Shown piece after piece: positions 17,281 through 28,085 of a stretch of DNA of 64,000 bases. Numbering within the stretch: the first letter of the stretch is position 1; every line of letters begins with the position of its first letter. Made by a program: the position numbers and the translations under genes. The notes beneath the pieces are model-generated. The model saw nothing but the letters and a program-made list of their open reading frames with translations, was not told where the DNA came from and did not search any database. Source of the DNA: Oscillospiraceae bacterium (GTDB taxonomy: Bacteria > Bacillota > Clostridia > Oscillospirales > CAG-272); the NCBI GenBank assembly GCA_015064685.1, contig SVRT01000002.1:90768-154767 (forward strand), written 5' to 3'.

Positions 17281-19029
17281 TTACTTCCATCCACCGTTTT
17301 TGATAAATTCAGCAAGCAGGTCTCTTGCATACACACCATCGTCGAATCTTACGATCTCTGTCAGGCGATTGGAAGAATATGTAGAGGTATAAGTGTCAGT
17401 TATCAAATAATAAGTGGCATTGGGATCTATGCTGTTTTTGATGCTTTCGCCGTATTCACCGCAGTAAATGTAGTAATTTGAGTTCGATGTCTCTAAAAAC
17501 TTCTTATTAAGATCAGAGCCCTTTATCGAACAGAGAACAAGCTGATTATCGAAGGGAAGAAGCGACTGAAGATCGGAATATTTCACCTGTCCTGCATCAA
17601 GATCGTACGGACTTCTGGTGGATATGAATCCGCCTCCGAGAACGATATCATACTGATCTCCGAAAAGCTCAATACCTCTTTGGTAGTAAAGCTGAGCTAC
17701 AGTAGCCTTGATTTGAGACGAGTATTTTGCAGACGAGATCGTTCCGAGTACTTCATCCCCCTTTGCTATCTGGTCTTTATATTTCTCAAGAAGCTGATCG
17801 CGCAACGGATCTCCATCAAAGCTTGAATAACGTGAGGACTCAACGAATTCTGCTACACCGACAAAGGAGGTGAAGGTTACGGAGTTTATAGCGATCTCGA
17901 CGTGTGAAATACCCTTGTTTTCGCCTCCGTTCTGAAGATGGTAAACACCGTATTCATCTATAAGCACATATCTTTGATGTGTATGTCCCTCAAAAACGAG
18001 ATCAACGTATCCGTTTGAAAGCTCTGTATCGTAGTAGCTTGCAAGCTGCGCGCTACTCACTCTCGTGGGTGAATATTTGTTTTGTCCAAATCCGTCGTGA
18101 ATTGAATATACAATAAAATCAACACCTATAGAACGTAATCTTTCTGATTCGGCTTTAACAAGAGCAGTAAGATCATTTCCGACCTTGAAATAAACGGCGC
18201 TTGATTTATCGGCTGAAATTGAGGAATAGCAATCGCCAATTGCGCCAATTATTCCGACCTGGATTCCGTTACACTCAACGATTACAGATGCCTCGCAGTA
18301 ATCTACTCTTTGGTTTGTCTCACGGTCGTAGATATTAATAGCGAGAAGAGGGAATTCTGCAAGCTCGCAGTTGTCCTCAATGATCTCCTCACCCCAATCG
18401 TACTCGTGGTTGCCAAGAGTCATTGAAACAAAATCAAGCTCGTTCATCCACTCTGTGATAATAAATCCGTTTGTCAGATTTGATTCGGAGCTACCTTGCC
18501 ACATATCTCCGCTTGAAAGGAATACGGAGTTATCATCTGTATTCAGTGTGCTCTTTAAATAGGCAGTAAGCTCGTCAACACCGGAGTTTGAATCAGTGTC
18601 CTTGAATTTACCGTGAAGGTCGTTCAATGCATAGAAATCAATACTGATAATTAGGGAAACGTTACATACATCACATTCACCGTCGTCGTTTTGATCTGTG
18701 TGTTTATCACAGATGTCACTTGTATCGGTTTCTTCTTCAGTTGTTGTACCGTCATTTTTATCAGTATTGTCTTCTGAATCAAGTTCAGTTGTTTCTTTAG
18801 TTATAGAATCAGAATCTGAGCTTTCGATTTCAGGTGCGGTTTCTTCTACCGCAGGGCTATCGGAAGTTTTTTCCGATTCAATGTCCTGTTCGGTAGATAT
18901 GTAATCTTGTGTTTCTTGTTGCGTTGCATCGGTTTCTTTTTCTGCGTTTGTTAAATCACATCCGCAAAAGAGAGATATCAAGAGTAAAAGTGAAAGAGCG
19001 AATGATAATAATTTTACATTATATTTCAC
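17281..19029 (-). CDS. 5'-nucleotidase/UshA-like metallophosphoesterase lipoprotein
   Basis: Lipobox FCGCD, acidic linker, ALNDLHGKF, SSGDMWQGS, LGNHEYDWG, C-terminal 5'-nucleotidase-type domain. Confidence 0.88.
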   Translation of the reverse strand: MKYNVKLLSFALSLLLLISLFCGCDLTNAEKETDATQQETQDYISTEQDIESEKTSDSPAVEETAPEIESSDSDSITKETTELDSEDNTDKNDGTTTEEETDTSDICDKHTDQNDDGECDVCNVSLIISIDFYALNDLHGKFKDTDSNSGVDELTAYLKSTLNTDDNSVFLSSGDMWQGSSESNLTNGFIITEWMNELDFVSMTLGNHEYDWGEEIIEDNCELAEFPLLAINIYDRETNQRVDYCEASVIVECNGIQVGIIGAIGDCYSSISADKSSAVYFKVGNDLTALVKAESERLRSIGVDFIVYSIHDGFGQNKYSPTRVSSAQLASYYDTELSNGYVDLVFEGHTHQRYVLIDEYGVYHLQNGGENKGISHVEIAINSVTFTSFVGVAEFVESSRYSSFDGDPLRDQLLEKYKDQIAKGDEVLGTISSAKYSSQIKATVAQLYYQRGIELFGDQYDIVLGGGFISTRSPYDLDAGQVKYSDLQSLLPFDNQLVLCSIKGSDLNKKFLETSNSNYYIYCGEYGESIKNSIDPNATYYLITDTYTSTYSSNRLTEIVRFDDGVYARDLLAEFIKNGGWK

Positions 19030-19045
19030 AAATTCATTCCTCCTA

Positions 19046-19810
19046 TCAAAGATAGTTTATCAATAAAGCAATCCCCTCAATAATTACAAGATGTACGGGA
19101 TAAAAGAAGTAGAAGGCATACTTTAGCTTTTTGTTGCCTACCTTGCCATTATAAAAAAGAACAAAGAGTACAGATATGAGACAGAAAAACTGTATGCCCG
19201 TCATTCTGCCCCAAATGCACAGCGGGATCAAGCCCAAGGTGAAGGAGATTATTCTGAGCCAATGAGTGTCCAAATGTTTTAGCGTGTCACTAACCGGTAT
19301 ATTCTTAAAATCGAAGAGAGATGTGAATACAGGAACGAGCATTCCGCAGAAGCCGTACTCAAAATGAACGATCTCGAAAACAAAATACCCGCAAGCAAGT
19401 GCTATGAGGAAGATCAGAACAGCCCCAACTTTATTAATAAGTGATTCAGAGCAGAACAGCTGCTTTTTACTCCATTCAAGCAGGTAAATGTAAAGCACAG
19501 AAACGGAAAAAGTCATAAAAATATTTCCGTATATCTGACCGCCATAGAAGAAGTAGAAAATACCAAACAAAGCACCGATAGTAAAAAGCGTCAAAAAACG
19601 CTTCACTTTGTTTTTTGTATATCTGCATCCCTCTGCAATAAAGAACGCAAAAAGCGGAAAGGCAAGTCTACCAATTATTCTGAATGGCAAGTAGTCATTA
19701 AGAAGCTCAAGTCCTATGTGGTCTATTGCCATTAGAACACAAGCAATGATCTTTAAGGTAGAGCCGCTCAAAAATCCAATTTTATTATAGCTGTTTTCAA
19801 TATGCATCAT
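19046..19810 (-). CDS. TraX family membrane protein
   Basis: LSGSTLKIIACVLMAIDHIGL, RIIGRLAFPLFAFFIAEGCRYT. Confidence 0.85.
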   Translation of the reverse strand: MMHIENSYNKIGFLSGSTLKIIACVLMAIDHIGLELLNDYLPFRIIGRLAFPLFAFFIAEGCRYTKNKVKRFLTLFTIGALFGIFYFFYGGQIYGNIFMTFSVSVLYIYLLEWSKKQLFCSESLINKVGAVLIFLIALACGYFVFEIVHFEYGFCGMLVPVFTSLFDFKNIPVSDTLKHLDTHWLRIISFTLGLIPLCIWGRMTGIQFFCLISVLFVLFYNGKVGNKKLKYAFYFFYPVHLVIIEGIALLINYL

Positions 19811-20376
19811 TTATGCGTTGCTTTTTTCCAGCAGCTGTGGCACATTGCAACGTATGAGTCATTACCGCCTATAAGTATCTGACCGCCGCTTGTAACAACG
19901 TTGCCCTCTCCGTCAATTCTTGCGTTTACGATCGCCTTACTTCCGCAAGAACAAATCGTTTTGATCTCGTTTATTGAATCGGCAATTTCAAAAAGACGTC
20001 TGCTACCCTCAAAAAGGTTAGTCAAGAAGTCTGTTCTCAGTCCAAAGCAGAGAACGGGAATGTCAAGCTCATCAACGATTCTTCTAAGCTGATCTATTTG
20101 TTTAGCGGTGAAGAACTGACATTCGTCAGCAATAACTGCGTGATAACCATCAAGCTTATTAAATTCAGCGTAAAGATCTGTTTCGGGCTTAGCAATATAA
20201 GCGTGTTCGGAAAGACCTATTCTTGAACGAACTATATCAGCACCGTCTCTGTCGTCAAGCGAGGGCTTGATAAGCCATACTCGCATGCCTCTTTCTTCAT
20301 AGTTAAACTTAGTTATAAGTGCATTCGCTGTCTTGGATGAGCCCATTGCTCCGTATTTGAAATACAACTTTGCCAT
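19807..20376 (-). CDS. tdk: Thymidine kinase
   Basis: MAKLYFKYGAMGSSKT, DECQFF, CSCGSKAIVNARID; ATG 20376 has a good GAGGAG upstream. Confidence 0.93.
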   Translation of the reverse strand: MAKLYFKYGAMGSSKTANALITKFNYEERGMRVWLIKPSLDDRDGADIVRSRIGLSEHAYIAKPETDLYAEFNKLDGYHAVIADECQFFTAKQIDQLRRIVDELDIPVLCFGLRTDFLTNLFEGSRRLFEIADSINEIKTICSCGSKAIVNARIDGEGNVVTSGGQILIGGNDSYVAMCHSCWKKATHK

Positions 20377-20377
20377 C

Positions 20378-21601
20378 TTAATTCTCCTCAATCGCAGTAT
20401 TCAAAATAAGTCTTTCAACGATATCAACGACTTTGTTCAAGGATTCAACCGAAAGGAACTCAAATCTTGAGTGGAAGTTTTCGCCGCCTGTGCAAATGTT
20501 GGGACAGGGAAGACCCATAAATGAAAGTCTTGCTCCGTCTGTTCCTCCTCGAATAGGGCAAACAACGGGAGTTACCCCAACCTCAAGCATCGCTTTTTTG
20601 GCACGGTCTACTGTATACATATGATCGTCAATGATCTCTTTCATGTTGTAATAAGAGTCCCTGACTGTTGCAATGCAGGTTTCAGCACCGTATTTTTCAT
20701 TTATCGCGTTCGCACAATCTGTAAACAGTCTCTTTTTTTCGATAAACTTTTCCTTATCATGATCGCGAATGATATAAATAAGCTCGGCGTTTTCGCAGTC
20801 GCCATTCATATCGCAAAGATGGAAAAATCCTTCGTAACCCTCTGTTTTAGCTGGGATCTGATCGGGCGGGAGCATTGAATTGAATTCCATTGCAACAAGC
20901 TGTGCATTTTTCATTTTATCCTTTGCGGAACCGGGATGAATTGAAATACCGTTGAATACTGCCTTAGCTGCAGCAGCATTAAAATTCTCATATTCAAGCT
21001 CGCCAAGCGCGCCGCCGTCAACCGTATATGCGTAATCTGCTGCGAATTTCTGAACGTCGAAGTGATCCGCGCCTCGACCGATCTCCTCATCGGGAGTGAA
21101 GCATATCTTAATGCAGCCGTGAGGAGCGTTGCTTTTAATAATGCGTTCTACCGCGGAAACAATTGCGCACACACCGGCTTTATCGTCTGCGCCGAGAAGC
21201 GTTGTTCCGTCGGTAACTATAAGATGATCTCCAACGTAGTTTTTCAAGTTGGGATAATCGTTTTCGGTAAGGTATATTTCTTTTTCGCTGTTGAGACAGA
21301 CGTCTCCGCCCTTGTACTCAACGATCTTCGCATTTATGGGATAGTCCGCGCATGCGTCCGAGGTGTCTACGTGAGCGATAAGGCCCAATGTTACCTTTAC
21401 CTTGTCGGTGTTTGCGGGAAGAGTTGTGTAAAGATAGCCTTTTTGGTCGAGTTCTACGTCGGAAAGACCGAGCGAGATAAGCTCGTCGGCAAGATAACGG
21501 CTAAGGACAAGCTGCTTATCAGAGCTTGGAACCGTGTCCGATCCTTCGTCAGACATGGTGGGGAAAGAAACGTATTTTAAAAATCTGTTTGTGATATCCA
21601 T
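20378..21601 (-). CDS. pepT: Peptidase T
   Basis: DITNRFLKYVSFPTMSDE, GLIAHVDTSD, LGADDKAGVCAI, TPDEEIGRGADHFDV. Confidence 0.95.
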   Translation of the reverse strand: MDITNRFLKYVSFPTMSDEGSDTVPSSDKQLVLSRYLADELISLGLSDVELDQKGYLYTTLPANTDKVKVTLGLIAHVDTSDACADYPINAKIVEYKGGDVCLNSEKEIYLTENDYPNLKNYVGDHLIVTDGTTLLGADDKAGVCAIVSAVERIIKSNAPHGCIKICFTPDEEIGRGADHFDVQKFAADYAYTVDGGALGELEYENFNAAAAKAVFNGISIHPGSAKDKMKNAQLVAMEFNSMLPPDQIPAKTEGYEGFFHLCDMNGDCENAELIYIIRDHDKEKFIEKKRLFTDCANAINEKYGAETCIATVRDSYYNMKEIIDDHMYTVDRAKKAMLEVGVTPVVCPIRGGTDGARLSFMGLPCPNICTGGENFHSRFEFLSVESLNKVVDIVERLILNTAIEEN

Positions 21602-21694
21602 AATATCCCTCGTTTCGACAATTTCATATTTATTACATTATATCATAGTTTGAATCTTTCTACAAGCATTAAATCAGGATTATTTGAAAAAAAT

Positions 21695-21723
21695 TTGACA
21701 GGTGATGAATAAAGTGATATAAT
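21695..21723 (+). promoter_or_regulatory. Sigma-70-like promoter for glpK
   Basis: TTGACA-17 nt-TATAAT. Confidence 0.75.
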
Positions 21724-21760
21724 TGAATTGTAAATCAAAAAGTAAAGGATCTATCTGACA

Positions 21761-23275
21761 ATGAAAAAATACATTCTTGCCCTTGATGAGGGAACAACAA
21801 GCGCACGCGCGATACTTTTTGACCGTGAATCAAATATTATTTCCGTTGCACAGCACGAATTTCCTCAGTATTATCCGTATCCCGGATGGGTTGAGCAGGA
21901 GCCGATGGAGATTTATGCAAATCAGTATGCGGCACTTACAGAGTGTATCGCGAAAAGCGGAATCGATCCCGAGGAGATTGCGGCGGTCGGTATAACCAAT
22001 CAGCGCGAGACTGTCATTGCATGGAATAAAAACACGGGTAAACCTATTTGCCGTGCTATTGTCTGGCAATGCAGAAGAACTGCCGATATTTGCGATAAGT
22101 TAACAGATGACGGTCACGGCGACTATATAAGAAAAACAACGGGACTCAGAATCGATCCGTATTTCAGTGGAACAAAGATCAAATGGATACTTGATAACGT
22201 GTGTGGCGCTAAAGAAATGGCAAGCAACGGTGAACTTTTGGTAGGTACAGTTGACACTTGGCTTACATGGAAGTTGACAGAAGGAAAGGTTTTCGTCACA
22301 GACGTCACAAATGCGTCCAGGACCATGCTTTGCAACATACATACCGGTCAATGGGACGAAAGAATGCTCGAAATACTTGATATCCCGAGATCGATATTAC
22401 CTGATATTAAAAGCAGTAGCGAAATATACGGATATTTTGAGTGTATGGGATCAAAGCTGCCGATCGCAGGAATGGCAGGAGACCAGCAGGCAGCACTCTT
22501 CGGACAATGCTGCTTTGAATCAGGAGAGGCAAAGAATACCTACGGAACGGGATGCTTCCTCTTGGCACACACAGGAACCAAAGCAGTAGAAAGCCAGAAT
22601 GGACTCTTGACTACGGTTGCCGCGACAGAAAAGGGAAAGATGTTGGAGTATGCGCTTGAAGGTAGCGTTTTCGTTGGCGGGGCAATTGTCAGATGGCTTC
22701 GAGATGAGCTTAAATTTATCAGAAAATCGTCAGAAAGTGAGAAATATGCCCTTGAGGTTGAAAACAATGGCGGAGTTTATCTTGTCCCGGCGTTTTCCGG
22801 ACTTGGTGCTCCATTCTGGGATATGCGCGCTTCGGGAACTATCGTAGGTCTTACAGCCGGATCAAATAAAAACCATATTATTCGCGCCGCTTTAGAATCG
22901 ATAGCATATCAGTCAGAGGACGTTATCTCTGCTATGAATGAAGATATTAAGCTATTTAAAGCCGATACCACTGAAATTATTTCAAGTCTCAGAGTTGACG
23001 GAGGCGCATCTGCAAACGATCTTCTGATGCAAATGCAGAGTGATATTTCGGGTATTGAGGTCATCAGACCAACAAGTGCCGAGGCTACTGCCGCAGGCGC
23101 CGCCTATCTTGCGGGACTTGCAACAGGATTCTATAAAAGCCGCGATGAGCTTAAGGAATTAATGAGTATAAAAAACACCTTTATACCCACTATTACTGAA
23201 GAAGAAAGACTTCAAAGCATTACCAAATGGCATAAGGCTATCAAGGCGTGCCGCGCCTTTTCAGAGGAGGAATAA
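21761..23275 (+). CDS. glpK: Glycerol kinase
   Basis: [52 protein letters not shown]. Confidence 0.95.
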   Translation: MKKYILALDEGTTSARAILFDRESNIISVAQHEFPQYYPYPGWVEQEPMEIYANQYAALTECIAKSGIDPEEIAAVGITNQRETVIAWNKNTGKPICRAIVWQCRRTADICDKLTDDGHGDYIRKTTGLRIDPYFSGTKIKWILDNVCGAKEMASNGELLVGTVDTWLTWKLTEGKVFVTDVTNASRTMLCNIHTGQWDERMLEILDIPRSILPDIKSSSEIYGYFECMGSKLPIAGMAGDQQAALFGQCCFESGEAKNTYGTGCFLLAHTGTKAVESQNGLLTTVAATEKGKMLEYALEGSVFVGGAIVRWLRDELKFIRKSSESEKYALEVENNGGVYLVPAFSGLGAPFWDMRASGTIVGLTAGSNKNHIIRAALESIAYQSEDVISAMNEDIKLFKADTTEIISSLRVDGGASANDLLMQMQSDISGIEVIRPTSAEATAAGAAYLAGLATGFYKSRDELKELMSIKNTFIPTITEEERLQSITKWHKAIKACRAFSEEE

Positions 23276-23277
23276 CA

Positions 23278-24204
23278 ATGAGTATTGAAATAATAAAGAA
23301 AAAAGTGCGCTCAAGCGACGGTATACATAATCTTGCAGGTGTTATCTATCTGCCGCAAGGTGAAATCAAGGGAATATATCACGTTGTACACGGAATGACC
23401 GAACATATCGGAAGATATGACAGATTTATGAGAGATATAGCCGATTTGGGATTTCTCTGCTTTGGATATGATAACCTTGGACACGGGTATACCGCAAAAG
23501 ATAAAAGTGAGCTTGGCTATATTGCCAAAAAGAATGGCTGGGATCTACTTGCCAAGGACGTTAAGGTTTATTCGGATGCAATAAGAGCAGACTACGGAAA
23601 GGATCTGCCGTACTATCTTATGGGACACAGTATGGGCTCATTTATCGTAAGACTTGCAGCTGAAAAATATGTGACACCCACAAAGCTTATTATTATGGGA
23701 ACAGGTGGACCTAATCCTGCTGCAGGTGCCGGACTTGCTGTTATAGAGACTATCAAGCTCTTCAAAGGCGATAGATATATTTCAAAGTTTGTTGACAAGC
23801 TCGCATTCGGCAGCTACAACAAAAAGTTTACCGATAACGATTCAAATAACAGCTCTTGGCTCACAACTGATATGTCAGTCAGAAAGCAATACTGGTCGGA
23901 TGATTTCTGCACTTTCAAATTTACCGTTAGTGCAATGGGTGATCTTATCCGTGTAATGAAATATTCTAACCGTAAAGCATGGTTTAAGAATATTTCATCA
24001 AACCTTCCTATTCTTCTCGTATCAGGCGAGGAAGATCCCGTAGGAAACTACGGAAAAGGAGTTATCTACGTAGGAGAAACATTAAAAAAGCACGGTAAAA
24101 ATGCCGCTTATATTTTATATAATGGTGCAAGACACGAAATACTCAATGATTTTACCTATGATCAGGTAAAAAATGATATTATTTCGTTTATTGAGGGAGA
24201 ATAA
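23278..24204 (+). CDS. Alpha/beta hydrolase (monoacylglycerol lipase/lysophospholipase-like)
   Basis: HGMTEHIGRY, GYDNLGHG, LMGHSMGSFIVR; start 23278 after GAGGAGG. Confidence 0.88.
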   Translation: MSIEIIKKKVRSSDGIHNLAGVIYLPQGEIKGIYHVVHGMTEHIGRYDRFMRDIADLGFLCFGYDNLGHGYTAKDKSELGYIAKKNGWDLLAKDVKVYSDAIRADYGKDLPYYLMGHSMGSFIVRLAAEKYVTPTKLIIMGTGGPNPAAGAGLAVIETIKLFKGDRYISKFVDKLAFGSYNKKFTDNDSNNSSWLTTDMSVRKQYWSDDFCTFKFTVSAMGDLIRVMKYSNRKAWFKNISSNLPILLVSGEEDPVGNYGKGVIYVGETLKKHGKNAAYILYNGARHEILNDFTYDQVKNDIISFIEGE

Positions 24205-24207
24205 AAA

Positions 24208-24735
24208 ATGAATCATAGCGAACTGATTAGAGTCCGTCAATCCTGCCGCGCATACGATCACGAAAAAGCAGTTGAAAAAGAAAAGCTTAATGCCATTCTT
24301 GAAGCAGGAAGGCTGGCGCCGTCTGCCTGCAACGGTCAACCGTATCACATAACCGTTTGTGAGGGTGAAACTGCTAAGAAGGTTGCCGAGTGTGTGACAG
24401 GACTGGGAATGAATAAATTTGCTAAGGATGCACCTATTCTCCTTGTTATTTCCGAAGAGGATTACGTTGCAAGCGCAGCTTTCGGAGCAAAGGTTAAGAA
24501 AAACGATTACAGATCAATTGACATAGGTATACTTGCAGCTTACCTTACAAGTGAAGCAGCAGACATAGGTCTTGGTACGTGTATACTCGGCTGGTTTGAC
24601 GATGAGAAAATAAGAGCAATTTGCTCACTTGATAAGCCCGTCAGACTTGTAATAACTCTTGGATATCCCAAAGCAGATGAAAAAATTCGCGAGAAGAAGC
24701 GTAAAAATATTGACGAATTGGTTACGTATAAGTGA
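24208..24735 (+). CDS. Nitroreductase family protein
   Basis: RQSCRAYDHEKAVEKEKLNAILEAGRLAPSACNGQP, GLGTCILGWF. Confidence 0.9.
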   Translation: MNHSELIRVRQSCRAYDHEKAVEKEKLNAILEAGRLAPSACNGQPYHITVCEGETAKKVAECVTGLGMNKFAKDAPILLVISEEDYVASAAFGAKVKKNDYRSIDIGILAAYLTSEAADIGLGTCILGWFDDEKIRAICSLDKPVRLVITLGYPKADEKIREKKRKNIDELVTYK

Positions 24736-24768
24736 AAAAAAGGCTTTCCCTCCTCGGGAAAGCCTTTA
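24735..24768. terminator. Terminator between convergent genes
   Basis: aaaaaaaggctttccc-tcct-cgggaaagccttt. Confidence 0.85.
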
Positions 24769-24780
24769 AAATTTTAAAAA

Positions 24781-26664
24781 TCAGTTTTTGAAATCCATAA
24801 ATCCTATCGCACCCTCAAGATTGATCCTCTCAATGGTCATCGCGTAATAGAACATAGTATCAAGCACGCCTTGGAGCTTGTCCTCGTATTTCCATGCAAG
24901 ATCGATAGACTCGTCACGGAGCTTGTTGCCGCCCTCAATATCTCCGTCAAGACGGATAACGATACCTCTACCGAGAGTGAGGTATATCTGTCTGTGAAGC
25001 TCTAAAAGCTCCCAGGATGCCTTGTGGCAGGGATCGGTAACGGTTGAAATTCTCGAGGAAATAAGAGGCTCGATTTCCTCCATCGCTTTAACTGCTGCAC
25101 GCATATCTTTTTTGAATTGATCGCGGTCAACCTTTACTTGGCTTCTTATAGCGCCGATATCAAATCCTCTTGAAAGGGTTGCAAAATAATTGCAAAGATA
25201 TTCAGTGTCCTCATTACCAAAGCTTGCAGAGTAAAGATCCTTTTTAACCTCATTAAAATCAGTATTGATATTCCAAAGCGTTCTCGCCATCGTTGTCATT
25301 GCGATCGAGGTAGGGAACGCGTTTCTCTGAAGCTGACAGCTGATAAGACCGCTCATACCGAGACCCGTGAAATTCTTGATATCCTGATGAAGCACCTTTG
25401 CGATGCATTCACCGCCTGCATCGAGAATATGGTCCCACATAAGATGATAGTCAAAGTCAACTGCGTCTCCCTCGGGACAGAACTGCTCCCATACGTACAT
25501 TGAAGAAAGATTTTCGTCAACAGAACGAGGCAAACTGTACGCATTGATTTGATATTTTGGCACAGTCTTTATCTTGTACTCGCTTGGGAAAGATTCGCCA
25601 AATGTCCTCGAGATCGGAGCAAACATCATAATTATGTTGTCGCTATGCTCGATCTTCTCATGAATGGGTGGATTGGTTTTATTTCCGCTGATCGAGAAGA
25701 CGACCTTGTTCTTCCATCCGCGCTTGTTGAACTCTCTGGTTATAATGTTGACCATATTCACGTAATAATCAGAGTAATGATATTTTGTGCATTCGGGGCA
25801 TTCGCAGGTGTTGTTCGGGAAATCGCCAAGCCAGAAATGAATAACGTCTGATTCGGGATTTTTCTCAACGTAATCTATAACCGCACCCGTCATTTTCTCG
25901 ATAACATAAGGATTGGAGTAACAGAGCTGTGTTGCAACCGGAGAGTTTTCGTAAACGTATCGTTTTCCGCCAACCATTGCACATATATCCTTGTATTCCT
26001 GCGGAATGGTATCGGGATCTACAGGATCCCAACCGTTATTTTTGATTCCAAAGGGCTCGCACGTCCAACCGTGTCCCATTCTCTGAAGGAGAAGACCGCG
26101 TTTCTTGATCTCACGTGTCATTATCTTAACGTATTCGACTGCTTTTTCTTCAGTAAATGTCTCCGGTTGCTTATAAGGATTTTTTCTGTGACCGTACCAT
26201 CTGTCAAAGAAGATAAATGCATCGTCAAACTGAATATAATACCCGTTCATACCGACCTTGGGAAGCCATTCTATCATATCCAGAACGTTCTCAATGGATA
26301 CTGCGCCCTCTATACACATAACACGGTGACGGCGGTCAGCTGCTTCGTGAATATTCACGTCGCAGGGAATACAGTTCTGAGGTATGTATGTTCCTTTTTC
26401 GCCGGGACGGTTCCACTTTATACCCCACTCGCTGAGCAAGCGGTAAACGCCTATAAGAACACTTCTTTCGTTTGATCCCGCAATGAAACCTTTTTTATCA
26501 TTAACCTTGATCTCAATCGCGTCGTCATACACCTTATCCTTGATCTTTTCATCGGTTATTCCGAGATCGTCAAATAGTTCAAGATCGATTTCGGCATTAA
26601 CTCCGATAATCGAAAGATATTTGTCAAGCTCTTGTCTTGCAAATCCAATAACATCGTATTTCAA
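24781..26664 (-). CDS. DUF4838-type putative glycoside hydrolase, cytoplasmic
   Basis: GSNERSVLIGVYRLLSEWGIKWNRPGEKGTYIP, FWLGDFPNNTCECPECTKY; proposed TTG start at 26664 after TTGGAGGTGC. Confidence 0.7.
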   Translation of the reverse strand: MKYDVIGFARQELDKYLSIIGVNAEIDLELFDDLGITDEKIKDKVYDDAIEIKVNDKKGFIAGSNERSVLIGVYRLLSEWGIKWNRPGEKGTYIPQNCIPCDVNIHEAADRRHRVMCIEGAVSIENVLDMIEWLPKVGMNGYYIQFDDAFIFFDRWYGHRKNPYKQPETFTEEKAVEYVKIMTREIKKRGLLLQRMGHGWTCEPFGIKNNGWDPVDPDTIPQEYKDICAMVGGKRYVYENSPVATQLCYSNPYVIEKMTGAVIDYVEKNPESDVIHFWLGDFPNNTCECPECTKYHYSDYYVNMVNIITREFNKRGWKNKVVFSISGNKTNPPIHEKIEHSDNIIMMFAPISRTFGESFPSEYKIKTVPKYQINAYSLPRSVDENLSSMYVWEQFCPEGDAVDFDYHLMWDHILDAGGECIAKVLHQDIKNFTGLGMSGLISCQLQRNAFPTSIAMTTMARTLWNINTDFNEVKKDLYSASFGNEDTEYLCNYFATLSRGFDIGAIRSQVKVDRDQFKKDMRAAVKAMEEIEPLISSRISTVTDPCHKASWELLELHRQIYLTLGRGIVIRLDGDIEGGNKLRDESIDLAWKYEDKLQGVLDTMFYYAMTIERINLEGAIGFMDFKN

Positions 26665-26881
26665 AATAGCACCTCCAAGATAATCATCATAAATGATGTC
26701 CATAAAATGATTGTATCACATTTTACTTGAAAAAACAATAATAATATTGCATATTACTTGCACTATATTGATATTTTGGAACATAATACAACAAAATAAT
26801 TATTTTATTTTTTTATGTTGAAAAAAAAGTGTTTTCGTGTTAGAATATATTATAAAGTCAATGAAAGGAGCTGGAAGGAAA

Positions 26882-27925
26882 ATGTTAAAAAGGATTGCTT
26901 CATTTATATTATCTATCCTATTTGTTTTAGGATGTGCGGTTGGTTGTAGCGGAATATATCGCGAACCTCAATCAGCAACCTATTACGGACTGTTTGACAG
27001 CTATGTAACGATAAGCTCCTATTCGTCTGATTCTGAGGAGGAGTTTCTGTCCAATTGCGAGGCAATTCATGAAATGCTCCGAAAATACAACAAGTTATTC
27101 GATATATATCGGGAATATAATGGAATAAATAACCTATGTACAGTCAACAGAGAAGCAGGTAAATCGCCCGTAGAGGTTGACGGTGATCTGCTTGATTTTA
27201 TAGATTTTTCCATACAATTATCCATAAAAACAGATCTTGAGGTCAATATCGCGATGGGTTCGGTTTTAAAGCTCTGGCATGACGCCCGAGAATCTGCAAA
27301 CGAAGATTCCAAGCCATATTTACCCGAAAAATCAGCTCTTGAAAGCGCATTTGCTCATACTGATATTGAATCAATAGTTATTGATAGAGAAAATAGCACA
27401 ATCTTCATCACGGATCCCGAAACACAAATAGACGTCGGAGCTATTGCAAAGGGATATGCCGCACAGAAGGCAGCCGATCTTCTAAGGTCAAGAAATGCTG
27501 ACGGATATATTCTTGATCTTGGAGGAAATATCGTCGCTGTAGGAACCAGAGAAAAGGGTAAAGGCTGGACGACGGGAATAAGAAATCCCGATAAAAATTC
27601 TTCTGAAAGCTTCATTGCAAAAATTGAAATATCCAACGTTTCATGCGTTACTTCGGGTGATTACGAAAGATATTTTTCCTTTAATGGGAAGGATTATCAT
27701 CATATCATTGACAAGGATACACTCGAGCCTGCCGCTTATTTCAGGTCAGTAACAGTACTTTGCTCAGACAGTGCCACGGCTGACGCTTTGTCAACAGCAC
27801 TATTCTGTATGTCGATTGAAGACGGTAAAAAGCTTATTTCAAGATTTAACAACGTAGAGGTCGTTTGGGTACTTTACGACGGTAGCATTCAAAAAACAGA
27901 CGGAGTCAAGATTTTAGCACAATGA
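26882..27925 (+). CDS. apbE: FAD:protein FMN transferase lipoprotein
   Basis: Lipobox VGCSG, IDVGAIAKGYAAQKAADLL, ILDLGGNIVAVG, SGDYERYF, HIIDKDT; track start 26837 extended. Confidence 0.92.
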   Translation: MLKRIASFILSILFVLGCAVGCSGIYREPQSATYYGLFDSYVTISSYSSDSEEEFLSNCEAIHEMLRKYNKLFDIYREYNGINNLCTVNREAGKSPVEVDGDLLDFIDFSIQLSIKTDLEVNIAMGSVLKLWHDARESANEDSKPYLPEKSALESAFAHTDIESIVIDRENSTIFITDPETQIDVGAIAKGYAAQKAADLLRSRNADGYILDLGGNIVAVGTREKGKGWTTGIRNPDKNSSESFIAKIEISNVSCVTSGDYERYFSFNGKDYHHIIDKDTLEPAAYFRSVTVLCSDSATADALSTALFCMSIEDGKKLISRFNNVEVVWVLYDGSIQKTDGVKILAQ

Positions 27926-27957
27926 TAAAGTAATTTTTGTCAATTTTGTCTTTTTAC

Positions 27958-27986
27958 TTGACATGTCGACACAAAAAAGATATAAT
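27958..27986 (+). promoter_or_regulatory. Sigma-70-like promoter for the rnf operon
   Basis: TTGACA-17 nt-TATAAT. Confidence 0.8.
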
Positions 27987-28085
27987 ATATATTGTTAAAT
28001 TAAATGCACATGCGGCATAATTTTGGTTGATCCATATTTTTGCCGCATAAATTTATTTTACCGTTTAAAGAAAGGGTATTGGTTA

